The translations under genes and the position numbers were made by a program. A stretch of DNA of 64,000 nucleotides, taken from NCBI RefSeq assembly GCF_020982545.1, contig NZ_JAJKLK010000024.1, positions 124,001 through 188,000 on the forward strand. Direction: 5' to 3'. This DNA is from Streptomyces sp. MNU76. Its GTDB lineage: Bacteria; Actinomycetota; Actinomycetes; Streptomycetales; Streptomycetaceae. The notes below the pieces were generated by a model. The model was not told where the DNA came from. It saw nothing but the letters and a program-made list of their open reading frames with translations, and made no database searches. This document shows, in pieces, positions 21,901-33,300 of the stretch (positions within the stretch are counted from its first letter, which is position 1; each line of letters starts with the position of its first letter).

Positions 21901-24345
21901 GCACGACTGCTGGACGCCGGATTCGACCTCTTCGTCGAGACGAGCCCGCACCCCGTGCTCACCGCCGGAGTCGAGGGAACCGCCGAACGGGCGGGCCGGA
22001 CCGTCACCACCGTCGGGACGCTGCGTCGCGACGACGGCGATCCCGCGCGGCTCCTCGCCTCGCTCGCCGAGGCCTGGACCACCGGAGCCCCGGTGGCCTG
22101 GCCGGACGTCGTGGCCGAGGCCGCGCCCGGCGCCCGACCCGTCCCCCTGCCCACCTACGCCTTCCAGCGGACCCGGTTCTGGCTGCCCACCCCGGGCCGG
22201 ACCGCCTCGGCGGCCGGCGCGGGCGGCGGCGCCGCACAGGACCGCTTCTGGGCGGCGGTGGACAGCGGCGACCCGGCCGGGCTGGCCGCCGCTCTCGGCG
22301 CGGACGCCGACGCCACGCCGGAGGGCTTCGCCCCGGCGCTGCGCGAGGTGCTGCCGGTGCTGTCCGGCTGGCGTCGCGCCCGGCTCGACCGGGACGCCGT
22401 ACGGTCCCTCGGCTATCGGGTCCGCTGGCAGCAGGTGCCCGACCCGCCCGCCGCGCCGCTCGACGGCGACTGGCTTCTCGTCGTACCGAAGCAGCACACC
22501 GACGACCCGCTCGTCGGTGCGTGCCAGGACGCGCTGCGGCTCGGCGGCGCGCGGGCCCGTACCGTCACCGTCGACGCGGGCGACGCGGCCCGTACGGCGC
22601 AGGACGTCGCCGACGCCGTCGCGGACGCGGCCGGGCCGGTCTCCGGCGTGCTGTCCCTGCTGTCCCTGGACGAGCGTGCGGCGGCGGAAGGGGCCCCGGT
22701 GCTCGCCGGGACCGCCGCCACCCTCGAACTGCTCAAGGCCCTGGACGCCCTCGGCATCGACGCCCCGCTGTGGTGCGTGACCGGCGGCGCGGTCGCCGTC
22801 CGTCCCGACGAGCGGCTCACCCGTCCGGGCGGGGCCCAGCTGTGGGGGCTCGGCCGGGTCGTCGGCCTGGAGCAGCCCCGGCGCTGGGGCGGCATCGCCG
22901 ACCTGCCGCCGAGCCCCGGCCCCGACGAGGCGCGCCGCCTCGCCGCCTTCCTCGCGGGCGGCCACGAGGAGGACCACCTCGCCGTACGGCCCACCGGCGC
23001 TCACGCGCGCCGACTCGTCCACGCCCCGGCCCCCGACGCCTCGACGGGCCGCGACTGGACGCCGGCCGGAGGCACCGCCCTGATCACCGGCGACACCGGG
23101 GTGCTGGGCGCGGACATCGCCCGCTGGCTGGCCGGTCGTGGCGCCCGCCAGGTCGTCCTGGCCGGGGACCGGAGCGCGGATCAGGTGGCCGTGGCCGCCC
23201 TGCGCGACGAACTCGCCGGACTGGGAGCCGAGTTGACCGTTCCCGACGGTGGGGACCCCTTGGCCGGCCCGCCCGGCGGGGCACCCCTGACCGTTGCCGT
23301 CCACCTCGCCCGCGCCCATGACCCCGGCGCCTCCCTCGCCGAACTCACCCCCGAGGACCTGGCGGGCGCCCTGCGTTCCGCCCTCGGCCCGGTGGCCGAC
23401 CTCGACGCGCTGCTCGACGGCCACCCGGCACCGGACTCCGTCGCCCTCGCCGTGCTGTTCCCGCTGAGCGGTGTCTGGGGGGCCGCCCGGCGGGGCGCCG
23501 CCACCAGCGCGTACGCCGCCCTCGAAGCGCTGGTCCGCGACCGCCGCGACCGGGGGAACCGCTGCGTCACCCTCGCCCTCGGCGGCCAGGAACCCGCGCC
23601 CGCCGGATCCGACGCGGTGGAGCGCCCCCTGGACGCGGGCACGGTCCTCGCGGCCCTGCAGCAGTCGCTGGACCACGACGAACCCGCCGCGATCCTCGCC
23701 GACGTCCGCTGGGACCGCGTCGTGGCCGCCGTGCCCGACCCCCGAGCGCTGCGGCTGCTCAGCGAACTGCCCGAGGCGGCCTCCGCCCCGGGCGACACCA
23801 CGCGCGACGACGAGGACGACGCGGCCGCCGAACTCGCCCGCCGGCTCGAACCGTTGGACGAACCCGCGCGACGCCGTCTGCTGCTCGACCTGGTGTGCGA
23901 CCACGCGGCCGCGGTCCTCGGCCACACCGGCCGCCAGGCCGTTCCGGCCGACCAGGCGTTCTCCGCCGTCGGGTTCGACTCGATGCTCGCCGTGTCCTTC
24001 CGCAACCGGCTGCGCACGGCGACCGGCGTCCCCGTCGCCGCGACGGTGGTGTTCGACCATCCCACCCCCACCGCCCTCGCCGACCACCTGTACGACGGGT
24101 TGTGCGCCCGTCCCGGACCGGCCGTTCCCGCGCTCGCCGAACTCCGGGCGCTGGAGGCGGCCCTGACCTCCGCCGACCCCCGCGCCCAGGGCGCCGACGA
24201 GCTCGGCGCGCGCCTGCAGGACCTCGTACGGACCTGGGCCCGGCGCACGGCGCCCGACACCGGCCCGGCGGACACCGACGCGATCGGTTCGGCCAGCGCC
24301 GACGAACTGTTCGACCTGCTCGACAACAACTTCGGAATGGCCTGA
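9925..24345 (+). CDS. conB: Type I modular PKS, modules 2-4 (KR, KR, inactive KR); concanamycin ConB-like
   Basis: The protein adds three units: methylmalonyl (M2, hydroxyl), malonyl (M3, hydroxyl) and methylmalonyl (M4, ketone kept). These match C25-O, C23-OH (the sugar site) and the C21 ketone that closes the hemiketal of concanamycin. The start is ATG at 9925, with GGGAG ten bases upstream and 23 bases after the previous stop. The first 40 residues hold a charged coiled-coil docking helix (VEALRDALKETARLRREN). The C-terminus ends in a different docking class with DELFDLLDNNFGM, suited to the coiled coil of the next protein. About 4800 residues in total. Eight frame breaks lie near 10629, 10775, 10795, 11286, 11368, 16084, 19490 and 20730; the domains on each side are complete. 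The next gene starts 14 bases after the stop. Confidence 0.85.
10047..11382 (+). repeat. KS2 near-identical repeat, copy B (partner 4401-5736)
   Basis: Copy B of the KS repeat described at 4401. It carries the same missing G at 10629-10632, 10775-10778 and 11286-11289 as copy A, and two further deletions of its own (near 10795 and 11368). At the two points where copy A is one base short near 4413 and 4477, copy B is correct. Its divergent island is 10428-10516. Confidence 0.9.
10066..14580 (+). other. PKS module 2: KS-AT(methylmalonyl)-KR(B)-ACP
   Basis: KS spans 10066-11335 (cysteine codon 10579-10581). AT spans 11662-12540 with GHSQGE near 11924 and YASH at 12227-12238, methylmalonyl-type. 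The segment between AT and KR is the short structural KR half, with no DH. KR spans 13530-14080 with GGTGGIG, an LDD motif and the complete catalytic set (SS, Y in QGNYAAAN). ACP has LGFDSL with serine near 14464. It leaves a hydroxyl, C25 of concanamycin, and supplies the C24 methyl. Confidence 0.86.
14656..19430 (+). other. PKS module 3: KS-AT(malonyl)-KR(A)-ACP
   Basis: KS spans 14656-15930 (cysteine codon 15173-15175). A one-base frame break near 16084 lies in the KS-AT linker, where CGCCAGG should read CGCCCAGG. AT spans 16290-17190 with GHSVGE and HAFH (16900-16911), malonyl-type. KR spans 18340-18890: it lacks LDD and has the Trp of A-type reductases in GTWGSGGQAAY, with Gln rather than His near the Tyr, which suggests the non-epimerising A1 class. 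ACP reads IGFDSI. It leaves a hydroxyl, the C23 oxygen that carries the deoxysugar in concanamycin. Confidence 0.86.
19512..24100 (+). other. PKS module 4: KS-AT(methylmalonyl-like)-KR(inactive)-ACP
   Basis: KS spans 19512-20790 (cysteine codon 20031-20033). AT spans 21128-22010 with GHSQGE and YAAH (21709-21720), a variant of methylmalonyl YASH. The KR region 23071-23600 is degenerate: the cofactor loop reads GDTGVLG, the FSS serine region reads FPLSG, and counting from the conserved Trp (23476) the catalytic Tyr position is Ala (23500-23502) and the Asn position is Tyr (23512). No reduction is expected, so a ketone remains. ACP serine is at 23980-23982 (GFDSM). This fits C21 of concanamycin, which ends up as a hemiketal. 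Confidence 0.87.
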
Positions 24346-24359
24346 GGAGCACCGCGAAG

Positions 24360-27300
24360 ATGCCGGACGAACAGAAGCTTCTTGAGTACCTCAGGCGGGC
24401 GACCGCTGACCTCGGGCAGGCGCGCCAGCGGCTGCGCGAGGAGGAGGACGCCAGGCACGAGCCCATCGCGATCGTCTCGATGAGCTGCCGCTACCCCGGT
24501 GGCGCCGACGACCCCGAGCAGCTGTGGGACCTCGTGTCCTCCGGCACCGACGCCATCTCCGAATGGCCGGCCGACCGGGGCTGGGACACGGCCGCCCTCT
24601 ACGACCCGGACCCCGACCGGCCGGGCACCTCCTACACCCGGCACGGCGGATTCCTGCACCGGGCGGGGGAGTTCGACGCCGCGTTCTTCGGCATGTCGCC
24701 CCGCGAGGCCCTCGCCACCGACCCGCAGCAGCGGCTCCTCCTGGAGACCTCCTGGGAGACGCTGGAACGCGCGGGCCTCGACCCGGCGGCCCTGAAGGGC
24801 ACCGCGACCGGCGTCTTCGTCGGCGCCATGACCAACGGCTACGGCGACGGCTCCCGAGACCGGTCCGACGTCCAGGGTCTGCTCCACACCGGCACCGCCG
24901 GCAGTGTGATCTCCGGCCGGATCTCCTACACCCTGGGCCTGGAGGGCCCGGCGGTGACGGTCGACACCGCGTGCTCGTCCTCGCTGGTCGCCCTGCATCT
25001 CGCCATACGGGCGCTGCGCTCCGGCGAGTGCTCCCTCGCCCTCGCGTGCGGTGTCACCGTCATGCCGCACCCCGACCCCTTCGTCGCGTTCAGCCGCCAG
25101 CGCGCCCTGGCACCCGACGGCCGCTGCAAGGCCTTCGCGGCCGGCGCCGACGGCACCTCGTGGTCCGAGGGCGCGGGTGTGCTGCTGCTGGAGCGGTTGT
25201 CGGACGCGCGGCGCCATGGTCGGCGGGTGCTGGCGGTGGTGCGGGGCAGCGCGGTGAACCAGGACGGGGCCAGCAACGGTCTGACGGCACCGAACGGTCC
25301 TTCGCAGCAGCGGGTGATCCGGGCGGCGCTGGCGGACGCCCGGCTGCTGCCGGGTGATGTGGACGCGGTGGAGGCGCATGGTACGGGAACCCGGCTCGGG
25401 GACCCGATCGAGGCGCAGGCGCTGCTCGCGACGTACGGGCAGGACCGTGAAGAGCCGTTGTGGCTGGGGTCGTTGAAGTCGAACATCGGGCACTCCTCGG
25501 CGGCCGCCGGGGTGGGTGGCGTGATCAAGATGGTGCAGGCGATGCGGCACGGGATGCTGCCCCGGACGCTGCACGTGGACGCGCCCTCCCCGCAGGTCGA
25601 CTGGTCCTCCGGCGCTGTCCGGCTGCTGACCGAGGAGCGTTCCTGGCCCACCGGCCCCGAGCGCCCCCGCCGCGCCGCCGTGTCCGGATTCGGTGTGAGC
25701 GGCACCAACGCCCACGTGATCCTGGAGGAGGCACCCCCGGCGGAGGACTCCGCCCCCGCCGGGACCACCGAGCCCGACGAGACCGCCGGGACCACCGAAC
25801 CCGACGACACCACCCGGGCCACGGCGTCCGGTGACCCGATGCCCCTGCCGCTGGTGCCCTGGGTGCTCTCCGCCCGCAGCGAGGAGGCGCTGACCGAGCG
25901 GGCGCGGCAGTTGCTCCCCCTCGTCGAGCTGCTCGACGCGGACCCCGGCCTCCGACCCGGCGCCGTCGCACGGGCCCTCGCCACCGGCCGGTCGGCGTTC
26001 GAGCACCGCGCGGTGGTGGTCGCGGGCGACCCGGACGGCTTCCGTACGGGACTCACCGGCCTGGTGACCGGCGGCGAGGCCGCGGGTGTGGTCCGCGGTG
26101 TCGCGGGACCCGCGGGCCGCACCGTGTTCGTCTTCCCCGGCCAGGGCTCCCAGTGGACCGGCATGGCACTCGGCCTGCTCGACTCCTCGCCGGTCTTCGC
26201 CGCCCGGATGGCCGACTGCGAACGCGTCCTCGCCCCGCACGTGGAATGGTCGCTCGCCGCCGTCCTGCGCGGCGACGCCGGCACCCCGCCGCTGGACCGC
26301 GTCGACGTGGTGCAGCCCGCGCTGTGGGCCGTGATGGTCTCCCTGGCCGCGCTGTGGCGCTCGGCCGGTGTGGAACCGGACGCCGTGCTCGGCCACTCGC
26401 AGGGCGAGATCGCCGCCGCGGTGGTGGCCGGAGCCCTGTCCCTGGAGGACGGCGCCAAGGTCGTCGCCCTGCGCAGCCAGGCACTGACCGCCCTCGCCGG
26501 CCGGGGCGGTATGGCCTCCGTGCCGCTGCCGCCCGAGGACCTGACCGACCGTCTCCGGCAGTGGGACGGCAGGCTCTTCGTGGCCGCCGCCAACGGTCCG
26601 GCCGCCACGGTGCTGTCGGGCGACACCGAGGCGATCGACGGCGTGGTGGCCGAGCTCCAGGCCGAGGACGTACGGGCCCGCCGCATCCCCGTCGACTACG
26701 CCTCCCACTCCGCGCACGTCGAGGAGATCCGCGAACGGCTCCTGGAGTGCCTCGCGGACATCGAGCCGACGACCGGCCGGGTGCCGTTCTTCTCCACCGT
26801 GGACCTGAACTGGCAGGACTCCGGCGCGCTGGACGCCGAGTACTGGTACCGCAACCTGCGGCAGACCGTGCGGTTCGAGGAGGCCACCCGCACCCTGCTC
26901 GCCCAGGGCTTCCGCTTCTTCGTCGAGTCCAGCGCCCACCCGGTGCTCACCGTGGGCATCAGCCAGACCGCTGAGGCCGAGGAGTCCGAGGCCGTCGCCG
27001 TCGGCACCCTCCGCCGCGACCAGGGCGGCCTGGACCGGTTCCTGCTCTCCCTCGCCGAGGCCCACACCGGCGGACTGGCGCCGGACTGGGACACCCTGCT
27101 CGCCGGGCACCCGGGCGACACCGTCGACCTGCCCACGTACCCCTTCCAGCGGCGCAGGTACTGGCTGGAACGGCCTTCGGCCGACGCCGAGAACACCGCC
27201 GCCACCGACCCGGCGGACGCCGCCTTCTGGGAGAGCGTCGGCGGACAGGATCTCCCGGCGCTCACCACGACGCTCGGCGTCCGCCCCGAGGATCCGCTGA

Positions 27301-30300
27301 CCGTCGTCCTGCCCGCCCTGGCCGACTGGCGCAGGCGGCGCGACGAACGCGCGACCGTGGACTCCTGGCGCTACCGGGTCGACTGGCGGCCCCTCGCCGA
27401 CGCCCCGGCCGGCCGCACCGCCGCCGCCCCGACCGGCACCTGGCTCGTGGCGGTCACCGACGGCACGGAGGGCGACCCGGCGCGGGACGCCGTGGTCCGG
27501 GCGCTGCGCGAGGCCGGCGCCGTCCCCGTGCCCGTCGTCCTGACCGAGGCCCACGCCGACCGGGCCACGCTGACCGCGCACCTGTCCGAGGCGAGCACCG
27601 GCCCCGTCCACGGCGTCCTCTCCCTCGTCGCCCTCGACGAGCGCCCCCCCGAGCCACCCCCACCTTCCCCTCGGCCTCGCGCTCACCCTGACCCTCGTGC
27701 AGGCCCTGGGCGACGCCGGCGTCACCGCCCCGCTCTGGTGCGCCACCCGGGGGGCGGTCACGACGGGCCGCGACGACGCGGTGACCAGTCCCCGACAGCA
27801 CATGGTCTGGGGCCTCGGCCGGTGTGCCGCGCTGGAGCATCCGCAGCGCTGGGGTGGTCTGGTCGACCTGCCCGACACGCTCGACGAGCGGGCCGCCGCC
27901 CGGCTGTGCGGCATCCTGGCCGGCCGGGACGACGAGGACCAGGTCGCCGTACGGCACTTTGGCGCGTACGGCCGGCGGCTGGTCCGCGCCCGGCCCGCCG
28001 ACCCCGCCCGCGCGGACGCCTGGCAGCCGCGCGGCACGGTCCTGGTCACCGGCGGCACCGGCGGCGTGGGCGCGCACCTCGCCCGCTGGCTGGCCAAGGG
28101 CGGCGCCGAGCACCTCGTGCTGGTCGGCCGCCGGGGCGCCGACACCCCCGGCGCGGCCGACCTGACCGCCGAGCTGACCGCGCTCGGCACCCGGGTCACC
28201 GTCGCCGCCTGCGACGTCGCCGACCGCGACCGGCTCGCCGAGCTGGTGGCCGGGCTCGAACAGGACGGCTCCCGGATCAGAACCGTCATCCACGCCGCCG
28301 GCACGGGCCTGCTCGTGCCGCTGTCCGACACCGACCCCGACGAGTTCGCCGACATCCTCTACGCCAAGGTCGCCGGCGCGGAGAACCTCGACGCCGTCTT
28401 CGACCGGGACGACCTGGACTCCTTCGTCCTGTTCTCCTCCATCTCCGGCGTCTGGGGCAGCGGCGACCACGGCGCGTACGCCGCCGCCAACGCCCACCTC
28501 GACGCGCTCGCGGACCGGCGCCGCACCCGGGGCCGCACCGCCACCTCCGTGGTGTGGGGCATCTGGGACCCCGAGGGCGGCGCGGGCATGGCCGCCAACC
28601 TCGTCGAGGAGCAGCTGCGCAGCCGGGGCATCCCCTTCATGGCCCCCCAGGTCGCGCTGACCGGGCTCCAGCAGGTCCTGACCGACGACGAGACCGTCGT
28701 CCTCGTCACCGCCGTCGACTGGGACCGCTTCGCGCCCGTGTTCACCTCGGCCCGGCCCAGCCCGCTCATCGGCGACCTGCCCGAGGTCCGCCGCGCGCTC
28801 GCCGAGGAGACCGCGCCCGGCCAGGACGGCGACGACACCGCCTCCTCGCTGCGCGACCGCATCGCGGACCTGCCCCCCGCCGACCGCGACCGCCTGCTCA
28901 CCGACCTCGTACGCGCCCACGCGGCCGCCGTGCTCGGCCACGGCTCCGCCGACGCCATCGCCCCCGAACGCGCCTTCCGTGAACTGGGCTTCGACTCGCT
29001 GACTGCCGTGGAGATGCGCAACCGGCTCAACGCGGCCACCGGTCTGCGACTCCCGCTCACCGTCCTCTTCGACTACGCCTCCGCCGACGCGCTCGCCCGG
29101 CATCTGCGCGGGGAACTCCTCGGCCCCGACACCGCCGCCCCGGCCGGACCGGCCGTCCCCGCACACGTGCCCGCCGACGCCGACGACCCGATCGCCATCG
29201 TCGGCATGAGCTGCCGCTACCCCGGCGACGTCCGCACCCCGGAGGACCTCTGGCGGATCGTCGCCGAGGGCCGGGACGTCATCTCCGCACTGCCCGCCGA
29301 CCGCGGCTGGGACCTGGACGGCCTCTACGACACCGACCCCGACCGGCCCGGTACGACCTACAGCTCCGAAGGCGGGTTCCTCTACGACGCCGGGCAGTTC
29401 GACCCCGCCTTCTTCGGGATCTCGCCGCGCGAGGCGCTGGCCATGGACCCGCAGCAGCGGCTGCTCCTGGAGACGTCCTGGGAGGCCCTGGAGCGGGCCG
29501 GCATCGACCCCGCGTCCCTGCGCGGCGACCAGGTCGGCGTGTTCGCGGGCGCCGCCTACCAGGGCTACGGCGGCCTGAGCGACGTACCCGAGGAGGTCGA
29601 GGGACACCTCATCGCCGGCATCTCCACCAGCATCCTGTCCGGCCGGATCGCCTACACCCTCGGCCTCGAAGGACCGGCGGTCACCGTCGACACGGCCTGC
29701 TCGTCCTCGCTGGTCGCCGTTCACCTCGCGGCCCAGGCCCTGCGCTCCGGCGAGTGCTCCCTGGCGCTCGCGGGCGGTGTGACCGTCATGGGCACCCCGC
29801 TGTCCTTCACCGGCTTCAGCCGGCAGCGCGGTCTCGCCGCGGACGGCCGCTGCAAGTCCTTCGGCGCCGACGCCGACGGCTTCGGCATGGCCGAAGGCGT
29901 CGGACTGCTGCTCCTGGAGCGGCTGTCGGACGCCCGCCGCAACGGCCACCGTGTGCTCGCCCTCGTGCGGGGCTCGGCCGTCAACCAGGACGGGGCCAGC
30001 AACGGGCTGACCGCCCCCAGCGGCCTGGCGCAGCAGCGGGTCATCCGCAGCGCGCTGGCCGGCGCGGGCGTCGCCCCGGCCGAGGTCGACGTCGTCGAGG
30101 CGCACGGTACGGGCACCCGGCTCGGTGACCCGATCGAGGCGCAGGCGCTGCTCGCGACGTACGGCCAGGACCGCCCTGCGGACCGGCCGCTGCTGCTCGG
30201 CTCGCTGAAGTCCAACATCGGGCACAGCCAGGCCGCCGCCGGTGTCGCCGGGATCATCAAGATGGTCCAGGCGATGCGCCACGAGGAACTGCCCCGCACC

Positions 30301-33300
30301 CTGCACGCCGAGGAGCCGACCCCCAACGTCGACTGGTCCGTGGGCGCCGTGGAACTCCTGACGGAGCCCCGGCCGTGGACCCGGGGCAGCCACCCGCGCC
30401 GCGCCGGCGTCTCCTCCTTCGGTCTCAGCGGCACCAACGCCCACGTGATCATCGAGGAGCCGTACGGCGAGGAGCCGGGGGAGGCGCCCGAGGGCAACGC
30501 CCCCGGGGCCGCCGTGCCGTGGCTGCTCTCCGGCCGGACCCCGGAAGCGCTGCGCGAGCAGGCCGCGCGGCTGCACGCCCATCTGACGGACCGTCCGGAA
30601 CTGCGGCCCCACGACGTCGGCCTCACCCTGGCCACCGCCAGGTCCGCCTTCGAACACCGTGCCGTCGTCGTCGGCGCCGACCACACCACCCTGCTCACCG
30701 GCCTGGCCGCACTCGCCGCCGGACAGAACGACCCCGCCGTGGTCCACGGCACCGCGGCCACCCCGGGCCGTACCGTCTTCGTCTTCCCCGGTCAGGGGTC
30801 GCAGTGGGCGGGCATGGCGGTGGGGCTGCTGGACTCGGCCCCGGTCTTCGCGGAGCGGGTGGCCGAGTGCGAGCGGGCACTGTCGCCGTACGTGGACTGG
30901 TCGTTGACCGATGTGCTGCGCGGTGAGCCCGACAGCCCGCCGCTCGACCGGGTCGACGTGGTCCAGCCGGTGCTGTTCTCGGTGATGGTGTCGTTGGCCG
31001 CGCTGTGGCGGTCGTACGGTGTCGAGCCGTCGGCGGTGATCGGGCACAGCCAGGGGGAGATCGCCGCCGCCGTGGTGGCGGGGGCGCTGTCCCTGGAGGA
31101 CGGCGCCAGGATCGTCGCCCTGCGCAGCCGGATCCTGACCACGCTGGTCGACCGGGGCGCGATGCTCTTCGTCGCCCTCCCCGACGACCAGGTGCGCGAG
31201 CGGATGGCGCCCTGGGACGACCGGCTGTCCGTCGCCGCCGTGAACGGGCCCGCCGCCGTGACCGTCTCCGGCGACCCGGAGGCCCTGGAGGAGTTCGGCG
31301 ACCGGCTGTCCGAGGACGGCGTCATGCGGTGGATGATCCCGGGCGTCACCTTCGCCGGGCACTCGCCCCAGGTGGACGGGTTGCGCCGGGAACTGCTGGA
31401 CGCGCTCGCCGGGGTGACACCGCGCCGGACCGATGTCGCCTTCTACTCCACCGTCACCGGGGGCGCCCTCGACACCACGGCCCTGGACACCGAGTACTGG
31501 TACCGCAACCTCCGCGAGCCCGTGGAGTTCCACCACGCGGTCGCCGCGCTGATCGACGCCGGCCATGACACCTTCGTCGAGGTCAGCCCGCACCCGGTGC
31601 TGGCGGTGTGGGTGGAGAAGAGCCTGGAGGCGGCGGAGGTCGCCGGGCTCGTCACGGGCACGCTGCACACCGACGACGGCGGCCCCGGCCGGTTCCTGAC
31701 CGCGCTCGCCGGACCGCACGTCCACGGTGTCCCGGTCAACTGGCGGGCCGTGTTCGCGGGCACCGACGCCCGCCCCGTCGAACTGCCCACCTACGCCTTC
31801 CAGCGCCGGCGGTACTGGCTGGAGCCGACGGCGGCGTCCGCTGCCGGGGAAGGCGGTGCCCAGCCCGCCGACACGGCCTTCTGGGACGCCGTCGAACGGC
31901 ACGACCTGCCCGCCGTCGCCGCCGCGCTGAACCTGCCGGACGAGGACGCGACGGCCCGTGCCTCCCTCGACGGGGTGCTCCCCGCGCTCGCCGACTGGCA
32001 GCGCGGCCGCCGCGGCCGCACCACCATCGACGGCTGGCGCTACCACGTCACCTTCAAGCCCCTGCACCTCACCCCGGCACCCCGCCCTCACCGGCACCTG
32101 GTGGGTCGTCGTACCGGCCGGCGCCGCCGGCCACCCCGTGGTCGAGGGAACGCTGCGCGCCCTCGAACGGCACGGCGCCACCGCCGTACCGGTCGAGATC
32201 GGCACCGCCGGCACCGACCGGGCCGGCCTGGCCGCCCTGCTGGGCGCCGAGACCGCCCCGGACGGCGGCGTGCTCTCGCTGCTCGCCCTCGCCGAGCAGC
32301 CGTACACCGACGGGACGGCTCTGCCGACCGGGCTCGCCCTCACCACCACCCTCCTCCAGGCGCTCGGCGACGCCGGGATCAACGCCCCCCTGTGGTCCGC
32401 GACCTGCGGCGCGGTGTCCGTCGGACGCTCCGACGCCCTCACCGCACCCGCCCAGGCGACCCTGTGGGGACTCGGCGCCGTGGCCGGCGTGGAGTACCCG
32501 GAACGCTGGGCCGGAATGCTCGACCTGCCCTCCGACCTGGACGAACGCGCCGGCGCCAGGCTGGCCGCCGTACTGGCGGGTCTCGACGGCGAGGACCAGA
32601 TCGCGATCCGGCCCTCGGGCGTCTACGGCCGCAGGCTCGTCCGGGCCCGGCCGGCCGAGGAGACGACGGCGGACGCCTTCGAGCCCGACGGCACGGTACT
32701 GATCACCGGCGGCACCGGCGCCCTCGGCGCCCATGTCGCCCGCCGGCTCGCCCGCTCCGGCGCCCGGCACCTGCTGCTCGCCGGCCGCCGCGGCCCCGAC
32801 ACGCCCGGTGCGGCGGAACTGGTCGCCGAACTCGCCGGCCTCGGCGCCGAGACGACGGTCGCCGCCTGCGACGCCGCCGACCGGGACGCCCTCGCCGCCC
32901 TGCTCGCGGACATCCCCGACGACCGCCCCCTGCGCACCGTCGTGCACGCCGCCGGCCTCCTGGACGACGGCGTCCTCGACACCCTCACCCCCGAGCGGGC
33001 CGCCGGGGTCCTGCGCCCCAAGATGGACGCCGCCCTCAACCTGGACGCCCTCACCCGCGACCTGGACCTCACCGCGTTCGTCCTGTTCTCCTCGCTCGCC
33101 GGCACCCTCGGCGGCACCGGACAGGGCAGCTACGCCGCGGCCAACGCGTTCCTGGACGCCCTCGCCGAGCAGCGGCGCTCACTCGGCCTGCCGGCCACCT
33201 CCGTGGCCTGGGGCCTGTGGGCGGGGGACAGCGCCGCCGACTCGGCCCGGGAACGGCTGGTGCGCAACGGACTGCCGCCGATGGACCCGGAGCTGGCGGT

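Noticed and set aside
30774..31660. AT6 as an ordinary methylmalonyl AT from its front half
   Set aside because: The specificity motif is FAGH, not YASH, and structure matching requires an alkoxy unit there.
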